Assembly: GCF_006540305.1 (NCBI RefSeq)
Contig: NZ_BJOR01000001.1
Location: 6,882,001-6,946,000 of the forward strand
DNA length: 64,000 bases
Direction: 5' to 3'
Source of the DNA: Streptomyces sp. 6-11-2
Lineage (GTDB): Bacteria > Actinomycetota > Actinomycetes > Streptomycetales > Streptomycetaceae
A program made the position numbers and the translations under genes. The notes beneath the pieces are model-generated. The model did no database searches, was not told the origin of the DNA, and saw only the letters and a program-made list of their open reading frames with translations. Of this stretch, positions 51,975 to 61,046 are shown piece by piece; position 1 is the first letter of the stretch; every line of letters begins with the position of its first letter.

Positions 51975-51991
51975 GGGGCCGAACGGTCCCC
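51975..51991. promoter_or_regulatory. Inverted repeat upstream of the last stress-protein gene
   Basis: GGGGCCGAACGGTCCCC pairs GGGGCCG with CGGTCCCC around AA with one wobble; it shares its design with the site at 49240-49254. It sits inside a larger hairpin with outer arms GGGAGG (51971) and CCTCCC (51999). The stress-protein start is 109 bases downstream. Confidence 0.4.
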
Positions 51992-52099
51992 CGAACGGCC
52001 TCCCGGAAGGACCGAAGCGCTCTCGCGCCGTGCCCTGCCGGATGCGACGGTGAAGGTGGGACGCGCTGCCGCAGGAGGCGGCAGCCCCGGCGGAAGGCG

Positions 52100-52984
52100 G
52101 TGGGGTCGGTGGAACTGCCCCTGGTGGTGGGTGTCGACGGGTCGGACCCGAGCCTGACCGCGGTGGACTGGGCGGTGGCTGAGGCCGCCCGGTTCGGTCT
52201 CCCGCTGCGCCTGGTGTACGCGTCCCTGTGGGAGCGGTACGAGGGCGCGGTGCCGTCGGGGACGGTGGGGCGCCCCTCGGAGCAGGTGATGGCGGAGCAC
52301 ATCGTCGCCTCCGCCGCCGAGCGCGCCCAGCGGCGCGACCCGGAGGTGAAGGTGTCCACCGACATCCTTCCGCAGGACACGGTCACCGCCCTGCTGGGCG
52401 AGGCCGCCAATGCCTCCGTGCTGGTCACCGGCTCTCGCGGGCGGGGTCAGCTGAAGGGGCTGCTGCTGGGTTCGGTCGGTCTGGCCGTGGCGGCCCGGGC
52501 GCACTGCCCGGTCGTCGTGGTCCGCGGTGACCGGGCCGGCCTGGCCGGCACCCACGAGCGGATCCTGCTCGCCGCCGGAGACTCCGACAGCGGGCACGAG
52601 GCCGCGCGGTTCGCGTTCCGGGAGGCCGAGGTGCGCGGCTGCGTGCTCGACGTCGTACGCACCTGGCGGCGCCCCGTGCACGAGGGCGTCGGCAGCCCGG
52701 AGCTCGCCGAGGAGCCGGCCCGGCGGCACGAGGAGCGGGCCGCCGCCGTGCTGGAGGAACTGCTGCGCGAACCGGCGGCCGAGCACCGTGCGGTGCGAGT
52801 GCGCGCCGCCACGGTCGAGGGGCCGGCGCACCGGGTGCTCGTGGACCGCTCGGCCGCCGCCGACCTGGTGATCGTCGGGGTACGGCGCAGGGAGGGCCAC
52901 TTCGGTCTCCAGCTGGGCCGGACGGCCCACACCCTCCTGCACCACGCGCACTGCCCGGTCGCCGTCGTACCGCAGCGGGTGTGA
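52100..52984 (+). CDS. Universal stress protein, tandem domains
   Basis: A 294-residue protein. Domain one runs from LPLVVGVDGSDPSLTAVDWA to VLVTGSRGRGQLKGLLLGSV; domain two from RILLAAGDSDSGHEAARFAF to LVIVGVRRREGHFGLQLGRT. GGAAGG precedes the GTG start. It appears to be a paralogue of 44888-45754. The GH65 gene starts seven bases after its stop, so the two are probably cotranscribed. Confidence 0.9.
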   Translation: MGSVELPLVVGVDGSDPSLTAVDWAVAEAARFGLPLRLVYASLWERYEGAVPSGTVGRPSEQVMAEHIVASAAERAQRRDPEVKVSTDILPQDTVTALLGEAANASVLVTGSRGRGQLKGLLLGSVGLAVAARAHCPVVVVRGDRAGLAGTHERILLAAGDSDSGHEAARFAFREAEVRGCVLDVVRTWRRPVHEGVGSPELAEEPARRHEERAAAVLEELLREPAAEHRAVRVRAATVEGPAHRVLVDRSAAADLVIVGVRRREGHFGLQLGRTAHTLLHHAHCPVAVVPQRV

Positions 52985-52991
52985 TCGCGCG

Positions 52992-55379
52992 GTGCCGGAG
53001 ACGACGGCGCGGACCTGGGCCTACGACGGCTACGACGCCGCGCAGGAGCGGCTGAGGGAGTCCCTGTGCGCCCTGGGCAACGGTCGCTTCGCCACGCGCG
53101 GAGCCCTGCCGGAGTGCGCCGCGGACGAGGCGCACTACCCGGGCACCTACCTGGCCGGCTGCTACAACCGGATCGTCTCCCACGTCGCCGGCCGGCAGGT
53201 CGAGAACGAGGACCTGGTCAACCTGCCCGACTGGCTGCCGCTGCGCTTCCGCCTCGCGGGCGGCGCCTGGCTCACCCCGGACACGGCGCCGGTCCTCGAG
53301 CACCACCAGGTCCTGCACCTGGACCCGGGCGTGCTGGAGCGCCGTACCCGGTACGGGCTCGGCGACGGGCGGACGCTGACCGTGTGCCAGCAGCGGATCG
53401 TGCACATGGCCGACCCGTATCTGGCGGCCCTGCGCACCGAGTTCACCGCCGAGGGCGGCCCGGCGGACCTGGAGGTCGAGGCGGCGGTCGACGGCGGCGT
53501 GACGAACGCCGGAGTACGCCGCTACCAGGACCTGGAGGGCCGCCACCTCACCCAGGTGCACACCGGCACCGCGGCCCCGGACACGGTGTGGCTGCGCTGC
53601 CGGACCCGGACCTCCGACATCAGGATCGGCCTGGCCGCCCGGCTGACCGCCGACCAGGCGGCCGGACCGGTGGGCACCCGGCACGAGCACCCGCGCGCGA
53701 TCCAGCGGGTGCGTCTGAGCCTGGTCCCCGGCCGTACCGCCACCCTGGACAAGACCGTCGCCCTGCACACCTCCCGCGACCTGGCGATCAGCGATCCGCT
53801 GGACGCGGCGATCGACCGGGTGGGCGCGGCGCCCGGCTTCGCCGGACTGCTGGAGAGCCACCGGACGGCCTGGGGGCGGCTGTGGCGCCGGGCCGCCATC
53901 GACGTCCCCGGGGAGCCGGGACGCATCCTGCGCCTGCACCTCTTCCACGTGCTCCAGACCCTCTCCCCGCACACCGCCGACCTGGATGTCGGCGTGCCGG
54001 CCCGCGGCCTGCACGGCGAGGCCTACCGCGGCCACGTCTTCTGGGACGAGCTGTTCGTCCTGCCGTACCTGAACCTGCACTTCCCCGAGGTCTCCCGAGC
54101 CCTGCTGCACTACCGGCACCGGCGCCTGGAGCGGGCCTGCTCGGCGGCGCGCGCGATCGGCCGGCGCGGCGCGATGTTCCCGTGGCAGAGCGGCAGCGAC
54201 GGCCGGGAGGAGACCCAGCGGCTGCACCTCAACCCCCGCTCGGGCCGCTGGCTGCCGGACCACTCCCACCTTCAGCACCATGTCGGCTCGGCGGTCGCCT
54301 ACAACGTGTGGCGGTACTGCGAGGCGAGCGGCGACGCGGAGTTCCTGCACACCAAGGGCGCCGAGACACTGTTCCAGATCGCCCGCTTCTGGGCCGACTC
54401 GGCCACCTGGGACGAGCATCTGAGACGCCACCGCATCCTCGGCGTCATGGGCCCCGACGAGTACCACGACGCCTACCCGGACGCCGAGCGGCCCGGCCTC
54501 GACGACAACGCGTACACCAACGTCACGGCCGCCTGGGTGCTCGACCGCGCGCTGGAGGCGCTGAGCGTCCTGCCCGAGCCGCGCCGCCGTGAACTCGTCG
54601 AGCGCACCGGCGTGGACGGCGCCGAGCTGGACCAGTGGGAGCACGTCTCCCGCACGCTGCACGTGCCCTTCCACGACGGCGTCATCAGCCAGTTCGAGGG
54701 GTACGGCGGCCTGGCCGAGTTCGACTGGGCCGGATACCGCGAACGCTACGGCGACATCCGCCGCCTGGACCGGATCCTGGAGGCCGAGGGCGACAGCGTC
54801 AACCGCTACAAGGCGTCCAAGCAGGCCGACGTGCTCATGCTGGGCTACCTCTTCTCCCCGGCCGAACTGCGCGCGCTCCTCGGCCGCCTGGGCCACCGAT
54901 TCGACGAGGACCTGTGGCGGCGCACCGTCGACTACTACCTGGACCGTACCTGCCACGGCTCCACCCTCAGCGGTCTGGTGCACGGCTGGGTCCTGGCCCG
55001 CGCCCGCCGCGCCGAGGCATGGGCCTTCGTGCAGGAGGCGCTGCGCAGCGACATCGCCGACGTCCAGGGCGGCACCACCGGTGAGGGCGTCCACCTCGGC
55101 GCCATGGGCGGCACCCTCGACCTCGTACAGCGCGGACTGACCGGTCTGGAGACCCGTGAGGGCGCGCTCTGGCTCGACCCCGCCCCGCTGCCGGAGCTGT
55201 CCTCCTACGGCGTCTCGATGCGCTACCGGGAGCACTGGGGCGTGCGGCTGCGGCTGGAGCACGGCCGGATCCGGATCGCCGTGCCCGAGTCCGACGGCCC
55301 GCCGATCGACGTGCGCCTGGCCGACCGCGCCGTCAGCGTCCAGCCGGGCGAGACGTGCGCCCTGGTGCTGCCCGACTGA
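52992..55379 (+). CDS. Glycoside hydrolase family 65 protein (disaccharide phosphorylase-like)
   Basis: A 795-residue GH65 enzyme. N-terminal beta-sandwich: LCALGNGRFATRGALPE and YPGTYLAGCYNRIVS; (alpha/alpha)6 barrel: RGLHGEAYRGHVFWDELFV, SGSDGREETQ and the catalytic acid Glu490 in MGPDEYHDAY; later VNRYKASKQADVLMLGYLF and the phosphate-binding type loop QGGTTGEGVHLGAMGGT. The family includes trehalose, maltose and kojibiose phosphorylases, and some hydrolases. Which disaccharide it uses is not clear. GTG start. Confidence 0.9.
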   Translation: MPETTARTWAYDGYDAAQERLRESLCALGNGRFATRGALPECAADEAHYPGTYLAGCYNRIVSHVAGRQVENEDLVNLPDWLPLRFRLAGGAWLTPDTAPVLEHHQVLHLDPGVLERRTRYGLGDGRTLTVCQQRIVHMADPYLAALRTEFTAEGGPADLEVEAAVDGGVTNAGVRRYQDLEGRHLTQVHTGTAAPDTVWLRCRTRTSDIRIGLAARLTADQAAGPVGTRHEHPRAIQRVRLSLVPGRTATLDKTVALHTSRDLAISDPLDAAIDRVGAAPGFAGLLESHRTAWGRLWRRAAIDVPGEPGRILRLHLFHVLQTLSPHTADLDVGVPARGLHGEAYRGHVFWDELFVLPYLNLHFPEVSRALLHYRHRRLERACSAARAIGRRGAMFPWQSGSDGREETQRLHLNPRSGRWLPDHSHLQHHVGSAVAYNVWRYCEASGDAEFLHTKGAETLFQIARFWADSATWDEHLRRHRILGVMGPDEYHDAYPDAERPGLDDNAYTNVTAAWVLDRALEALSVLPEPRRRELVERTGVDGAELDQWEHVSRTLHVPFHDGVISQFEGYGGLAEFDWAGYRERYGDIRRLDRILEAEGDSVNRYKASKQADVLMLGYLFSPAELRALLGRLGHRFDEDLWRRTVDYYLDRTCHGSTLSGLVHGWVLARARRAEAWAFVQEALRSDIADVQGGTTGEGVHLGAMGGTLDLVQRGLTGLETREGALWLDPAPLPELSSYGVSMRYREHWGVRLRLEHGRIRIAVPESDGPPIDVRLADRAVSVQPGETCALVLPD

Positions 55380-55439
55380 ACCACGTTCCCGCCACGTTCC
55401 CGGCCCCCTCCCGCACGCGCCGCCGAAGAGGCGCGGAAA

Positions 55440-55489
55440 TACCCCGGGGGGTACTCGTGTTAGGGTCTGACGAGATACCCCGGGGGGTA
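55440..55489 (+). promoter_or_regulatory. Two CstR/CsoR-type operators
   Basis: TACCCCGGGGGGTA occurs twice, at 55440-55453 and 55476-55489, with starts 36 bases apart. They bracket the probable promoter of the persulfide operon, whose first codon is at 55516. A third, near-identical copy is at 58386-58399, beside the CstR-like gene. Confidence 0.85.
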
Positions 55490-55515
55490 ATTCTTCGCTA
55501 GGAAGGGAGCGTCCT

Positions 55516-56901
55516 GTGTTCTTCGTGGAGACGATCGAGCTGGCAGGACTCGGCAACCGCAGCTACCTGGCCGGAGGCGAGCGGACGGCTGTGGCGGTCG
55601 ACCCGCCCAGGGACGTCGACCGGGTGCTGGCGGCGGCGGCCCGGCACGGAGTGCGCATCGCGTACGTCGTCGAGACGCACGTCCACAACGACTACGTCTC
55701 CGGCGGCCTGGAACTCGCCCGGCTGACCGGAGCCGACTACCTCGTCCCGGAAGGCGCCGACGTCCGCTTCGCGCGCACCCCCGTCCGCGACGGCGACACC
55801 GTGACCGTCGACGGCGACGCCCGGCTGACCCTGCGCGCCATGGCCACCCCGGGACACACCCCGCACCACACCTCGTACGTCCTCCGGGAGGCCGGCACCG
55901 CCCTCGCCGTGTTCACCGGTGGCTCGCTGCTGATCGGCACCGTCGGCCGCCCCGACCTCGTCGAACCGCGGCTGACCGAGGGCCTGGCCCGCGCCCAGCA
56001 CGCCTCCGCCCGCCGGCTCGCCGCCGCACTGCCCGACGCCACCGCGGTACTGCCCACCCACGGCTTCGGCAGCTTCTGCTCCTCCGGCCAGACGGAGGGC
56101 GACAGCACGACCATCGGCCGGGAGCGCGTGGTCAACGACGCGCTCACCCGCGACGTCGACACCTTCGTCGCCGACCTGCTCGAGGGCCTGGACGACGTTC
56201 CCGCGTACTACACGCACATGGGACCGGCCAACGCCGCAGGACCCGCCCCGGTCGACCTCACCCCGCCCGCCGTCGCCGACCCCGAGGAGATAGCCGCCCG
56301 GCTGGCGGCGGGGGAGTGGGTCGTCGACCTGCGCAACCGGGTGGCCTTCGCCGAGGGGCACGTCGCGGGATCGTTCAACTTCGAGGCCGAGGGCAAGCTC
56401 GCCACCTACCTGGCCTGGCTGGTGCCCTGGGGCAAGCCGGTGACGCTGCTCGCCGAGACGCCCGCGCAACTGGCCGACGCGCAGCGCGAGCTGGCCAGGG
56501 TCGGCATCGACCGCCCGTCCGCCGCGGCCACCGGCGGGCCGTCCGCCTGGCTCCGTCCGGGCGAGGAGCCCGCCTCCTTCCCGCGGGCCACCTTCGCGGA
56601 CCTCGCCGAGCGGCACCCGGAGGAGGGCGTCGTCGTACTCGACGTGCGACGCGACTCCGAACGCGCCGGGGGCTTCGTCGAGGGCTCGGTGCACATCCCC
56701 GTCCACCAGCTGCGCCGGCGGACCGACGAGGTCCCCGACGGTCAGGTGTGGGTGCACTGCGCCGGCGGCATGCGGGCCGCCGTGGCCGCCTCCCTGCTCG
56801 ACGCGGTGGGCCGTGACGTGGTCGCGGTGGACGACGGGTTCGAGTCCGCGCAGAAGGCCGGGCTCACCGTACGGACCGAACGGGGGGAGCAGTGCCGATG
56901 A
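55516..56901 (+). CDS. Persulfide dioxygenase-rhodanese fusion (MBL fold)
   Basis: A 461-residue protein. Residues 1-240 are an ETHE1/CstB-like MBL domain: VVETHVHNDYVSGGLELARL, ATPGHTPHHTSYVL and VLPTHGFGSFCSSGQ. The usual HxHxDH ends in Tyr instead of His, a variant common in actinomycete members. Two rhodanese domains follow; the first (VVDLRNRVAFAEGHVAGSFN) lacks an obvious active cysteine and the second has VHCAGGMRA with Cys. It would oxidise persulfide to sulfite. The GTG start is preceded by GGAAGGGAG. Confidence 0.88.
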   Translation: MFFVETIELAGLGNRSYLAGGERTAVAVDPPRDVDRVLAAAARHGVRIAYVVETHVHNDYVSGGLELARLTGADYLVPEGADVRFARTPVRDGDTVTVDGDARLTLRAMATPGHTPHHTSYVLREAGTALAVFTGGSLLIGTVGRPDLVEPRLTEGLARAQHASARRLAAALPDATAVLPTHGFGSFCSSGQTEGDSTTIGRERVVNDALTRDVDTFVADLLEGLDDVPAYYTHMGPANAAGPAPVDLTPPAVADPEEIAARLAAGEWVVDLRNRVAFAEGHVAGSFNFEAEGKLATYLAWLVPWGKPVTLLAETPAQLADAQRELARVGIDRPSAAATGGPSAWLRPGEEPASFPRATFADLAERHPEEGVVVLDVRRDSERAGGFVEGSVHIPVHQLRRRTDEVPDGQVWVHCAGGMRAAVAASLLDAVGRDVVAVDDGFESAQKAGLTVRTERGEQCR

Positions 56902-57290
56902 GCCCGGTCCACCGCGGTCCCGCCCGTATCACCGCCCCGGAGGCGGCCGCACGCACGGGCCACGCCCCGGCGGGCGGCGCGCCCGGCGGCGGATCCTGCG
57001 GCGCCGTGCTCGTGGATGTGAGAGAAGCGCGGGAATGGCGCGCGGGACACGCTCCCGGCGCGCTGCACCTCCCCCTGAGCGCGCTCGCCTCGGACGCCTA
57101 CCTACCGCCCGAGGCGCGTGGGCGGCTCCTGGTCGTCGTCTGCCGCTCCGGCAACCGCTCCCGGCAGGCCGCCGAACTGCTGACCGCCCGGGGCGCCGAC
57201 GCCGTCGACGTGATCGGCGGGATGCGGGACTGGGTACGGGCCGGACTGCCCGTGGTGGACCAGCGGGGCGAGGACGGCACGATCGCGTGA
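56898..57290 (+). CDS. Rhodanese-like sulfurtransferase
   Basis: A 130-residue single rhodanese domain: VLVDVREAREWRAGHAPGAL and the active loop VVCRSGNRSRQAA with the catalytic cysteine. The ATG overlaps the stop of the persulfide dioxygenase gene (ATGA) and the gene ends in a GTGA overlap with the exporter, so the three are translationally coupled. Confidence 0.9.
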   Translation: MSPVHRGPARITAPEAAARTGHAPAGGAPGGGSCGAVLVDVREAREWRAGHAPGALHLPLSALASDAYLPPEARGRLLVVVCRSGNRSRQAAELLTARGADAVDVIGGMRDWVRAGLPVVDQRGEDGTIA

Positions 57291-58036
57291 GTGCTCTGCT
57301 CCTCGCCCTGGCCGCCGGGGCCGTCATCGGCCTGGCGCTGGGCACGCTCGGGGGCGGCGGCAGCGTCCTGGCCGTCCCCGCCCTGATCTACCTGCTCGGC
57401 TTCACCCCGGTCGCGGCCACCACCGCGAGCCTGGTCATCGTCACCGTCACCTCGGCCACCGCGCTCGTCGCACACGCCCGGGACGGCCATGTGCACTGGC
57501 GTACCGGTCTGCTGTTCGCCGCCGCGGGCGTCGGCCCGGCCCTGCTCGGCGGGGCGGTCGCCGGACGGCTCCCGGACGTCGTGCTCACCGCCGCCTTCGC
57601 GCTGGTGGCGGCGCTCGCCGCGGTCCGGATGCTGCGCCCGCGCCCGACGCCCGAGGCGGACCGCCCGGTCCGGCCCGGCCGGGCGGCGGCCGCCGGCGCC
57701 GGACTCGGCGCGGTCACCGGCGTCCTCGGCGTCGGCGGCGGCTTCCTCGCCGTACCCGCCCTGGTGGGCGTGCTCTCCCTGCGCATGCGCGCGGCGGTGG
57801 GCACCAGCCTGCTGGTCATCACCGTCAACTCGCTGGCCGCGCTGGCGATGCGGGCCGGGACGGCCGACGGGCTGGACTGGGGGGTGATCGCGCCGTTCGC
57901 CGGTGCCGCGGTCCTCGCCGCGTGGGACGGCAAGCGGCTGGCCGCGAAGGTGTCCGGGCCGGCGTTGCAGCGGATCTTCGCCGTGGTGCTGCTGGCGGTG
58001 GCGGCGTTCATGCTCATCGACGCGGTGGCCCGATGA
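57287..58036 (+). CDS. TSUP-family sulfite/sulfur anion exporter (TauE/SafE)
   Basis: A 249-residue membrane protein with about eight helices and the duplicated glycine-rich motif of the family: IGLALGTLGGGGSVLAVPAL in the first half and GAVTGVLGVGGGFLAVPALV in the second. It would export sulfite or thiosulfate made by the upstream enzymes. Confidence 0.9.
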   Translation: MSALLLALAAGAVIGLALGTLGGGGSVLAVPALIYLLGFTPVAATTASLVIVTVTSATALVAHARDGHVHWRTGLLFAAAGVGPALLGGAVAGRLPDVVLTAAFALVAALAAVRMLRPRPTPEADRPVRPGRAAAAGAGLGAVTGVLGVGGGFLAVPALVGVLSLRMRAAVGTSLLVITVNSLAALAMRAGTADGLDWGVIAPFAGAAVLAAWDGKRLAAKVSGPALQRIFAVVLLAVAAFMLIDAVAR

Positions 58037-58080
58037 GCGCCGACCGTCCGCCCCCGTACCGGGCCGTGGGCGGCCCGCCC

Positions 58081-59049
<969 letters not shown>

Positions 59050-59221
59050 GACCGGCGGGGCGGCCGTCAGGCCGCCCCGCCACGATCGGCCGCCCCGCCA
59101 CGATCGGCCGCCCCGCCGCGACCGGCCGCCCCGGCTCCCACCGGGCCGGCGTTTCCGGCGATGCCGCCTTCCCGCTCGCCGGACCGGCCCCCTCCCGTAT
59201 GCCGTCCCGTGCGGCGCGGAC

Positions 59222-60028
59222 TCATTCCTCGGGTCCCTCCTCGTGCTCCAGCAGGTGCCCCATGCGGTCGCAGAAGAGATGGCCGAACAGCGCGCCGCCG
59301 TAGACGACGAACCCCGCGCCGACCAGCCAGGACTCCACCACCAGGATGGTGCCGATGGCACCGTAGCTGAAGGCGTTGGTCACGATCAGCGGGGTGAACA
59401 CCAGGAATGAGAAGGCTCGCAGTCCCACCAGGCCCACCATGGTGGCGACGGCGCCGGGGAGGAGGAGCCGCCAGCGCACCTGGTGGCCGAGCAGGAAGTG
59501 CGGGCCCCACCAGAAGAACAGCACGCCGATGCCCACGCTCAGCAGCATGCGGTAGGTCCCGTCGAACACGGTGCGGGTGAGCACCTGCACGTACAGGTAC
59601 ACCATGAGCGCGATCAGCCAGACGGCCTGCCGCCAGATCCGGTGCCACGGTCCGGCGGGCAGCCGCCAGACCCGCTCGTAGCCGTTCTGCACGCTCGACG
59701 CGAAGGACACGCCGAACACCGCCAGCAGCACCAGACCCCACACGCTGGTGCTGCCCGCCACCTTGCGGGCCGGGCTGAAGACCTCGGAGAGCACGTCGGC
59801 GGACCGGCCGGACAGGTCCATGCCGTCGACCAGCCACAACGCGAACCCGCCGTGGTGCAGCGGATCGAGCGCGGCAACCACGATCAGCAACGGGGCGAGG
59901 GTGACCAGGGAGAGAGTGGCGAACCCCATCGCCCGGTGCATGAGCTCCAGCCGTTTGCCACGCCGGTAGAGCTCAGCGGCCCACCCCAGGTGTGTCGTCG
60001 GGCGATCGGTGGACTCCCGCTCGCTCAA
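59222..60028 (-). CDS. YihY/UPF0761-type membrane protein
   Basis: A 268-residue integral membrane protein with about six helices. FATLSLVTLAPLLIVVAA, the SFASSVQNGYERVWRLP region, GVLFFWWGPHFLLGHQVRW and SFLVFTPLIVTNAFSYGAIG match the YihY (formerly BrkB) family. Start codon is uncertain: a TTG at 60028 is used, but the frame stays open upstream without ATG or GTG nearby. Function unknown; not a ribonuclease despite old annotations. Confidence 0.8.
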   Translation of the reverse strand: MSERESTDRPTTHLGWAAELYRRGKRLELMHRAMGFATLSLVTLAPLLIVVAALDPLHHGGFALWLVDGMDLSGRSADVLSEVFSPARKVAGSTSVWGLVLLAVFGVSFASSVQNGYERVWRLPAGPWHRIWRQAVWLIALMVYLYVQVLTRTVFDGTYRMLLSVGIGVLFFWWGPHFLLGHQVRWRLLLPGAVATMVGLVGLRAFSFLVFTPLIVTNAFSYGAIGTILVVESWLVGAGFVVYGGALFGHLFCDRMGHLLEHEEGPEE

Positions 60029-60567
60029 CTCGGCCGCCGTGAGCGCCCGTCTCCGCGACCGGTGCCGCTCGACGCCGGGCGGGACGGGGTGGGACGTGAC
60101 ATGACGACGGCGCCTCCTCTCCGAGTGCCGGGTGACCGGCGCACGGCCCCGCGCATACCCATCATCGCGACCCGCCTGCTCGGCCGCACCCGGGCAGGCG
60201 GGAATGCGGCAGCGGATCGCGGCGCGGGGCAGGGGGGATCGAGGGCGACGCCCCGTCCGCCGTCATGAGGAGGGATGGCGGACGGCCGAGGTCGACCACG
60301 AGCGGGGGGCGGTCACCGCTGGATGCACCTCCGCCGAGAACACCACGCGGATGGTGGTGACCGTGGTGACGGCCGGCGCACCGGACGGTGAGCAGAACGC
60401 CGCCGCCGGAGCGGGCGCACCCACCGTCAGCGGAGCCGGCCTGAAGCCGGGCACACCGGGAGCACGGCCGCCCCTCCACGCCCCGCCGGCCGCTCAGCGA
60501 GGCCCCTCCCGCCTGTGGACGAGAAGGGCCCCCTTCGCTTGGGGTGAGGCTGTGCCTCAGCGGTCGG
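60029..60567. other. Intergenic region
   Basis: About 540 bases without a gene I can support. Open frames are present but show no domain, start signal or conserved motif. Confidence 0.45.
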
Positions 60568-60789
60568 TCACATCCTGGTACAGACCATGTGCTCCGAGAC
60601 CCAGACCCTCTTGCCGTGGCGGGTCTCGAAGTGTGCCTTGACCTTGTGACAGTGGTGCGCGGTCGAGTACGAGGTGGTGCTCTTCGCGGGCGCTGCCGAC
60701 GCGGTGCCCACGGACACCATGGCCGCGCCGCCCGCCATCACGCCCGCAGCGAGGCCGGTGGCCAGCGCGCGGGTGAATCGACGTCGCAT
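60568..60789 (-). CDS. Small secreted protein
   Basis: A 73-residue exported peptide: signal sequence (RRRFTRALATGLAAGVMAGG, cleavage after ASA) and a mature part of about 40 residues rich in His and Lys (HHCHKVKAHFETRHGKRVWV) with two cysteines. The mature part is preceded by Ser/Thr. AAGGGAAAGGGAGC lies before the ATG. Unknown function; the histidines and cysteines suggest metal or disulfide. Confidence 0.7.
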   Translation of the reverse strand: MRRRFTRALATGLAAGVMAGGAAMVSVGTASAAPAKSTTSYSTAHHCHKVKAHFETRHGKRVWVSEHMVCTRM

Positions 60790-61046
60790 AGCTGGCTCCC
60801 TTTCCCTTGGAAATCAGGTATGTTGCCCATTTTTGTCACTGTCCTGAGCGCCTGCATCAGGGCTGGTAGACGGGTCGGCTCCGGGACCTCGGGTCCGTCC
60901 TGCCCCGTACAAAGCCGGGCGGTGGCTCGCCATACTGGACGAGGGCCTCCCCGCGGATCGGGCCGCGCCGGGACGGGCCAGGGGGCGGCCCGTACGGCGG
61001 GCACGGCCCGGAGAGGCGGGGTACACGGCGACGGGGGCGGCGCGAG

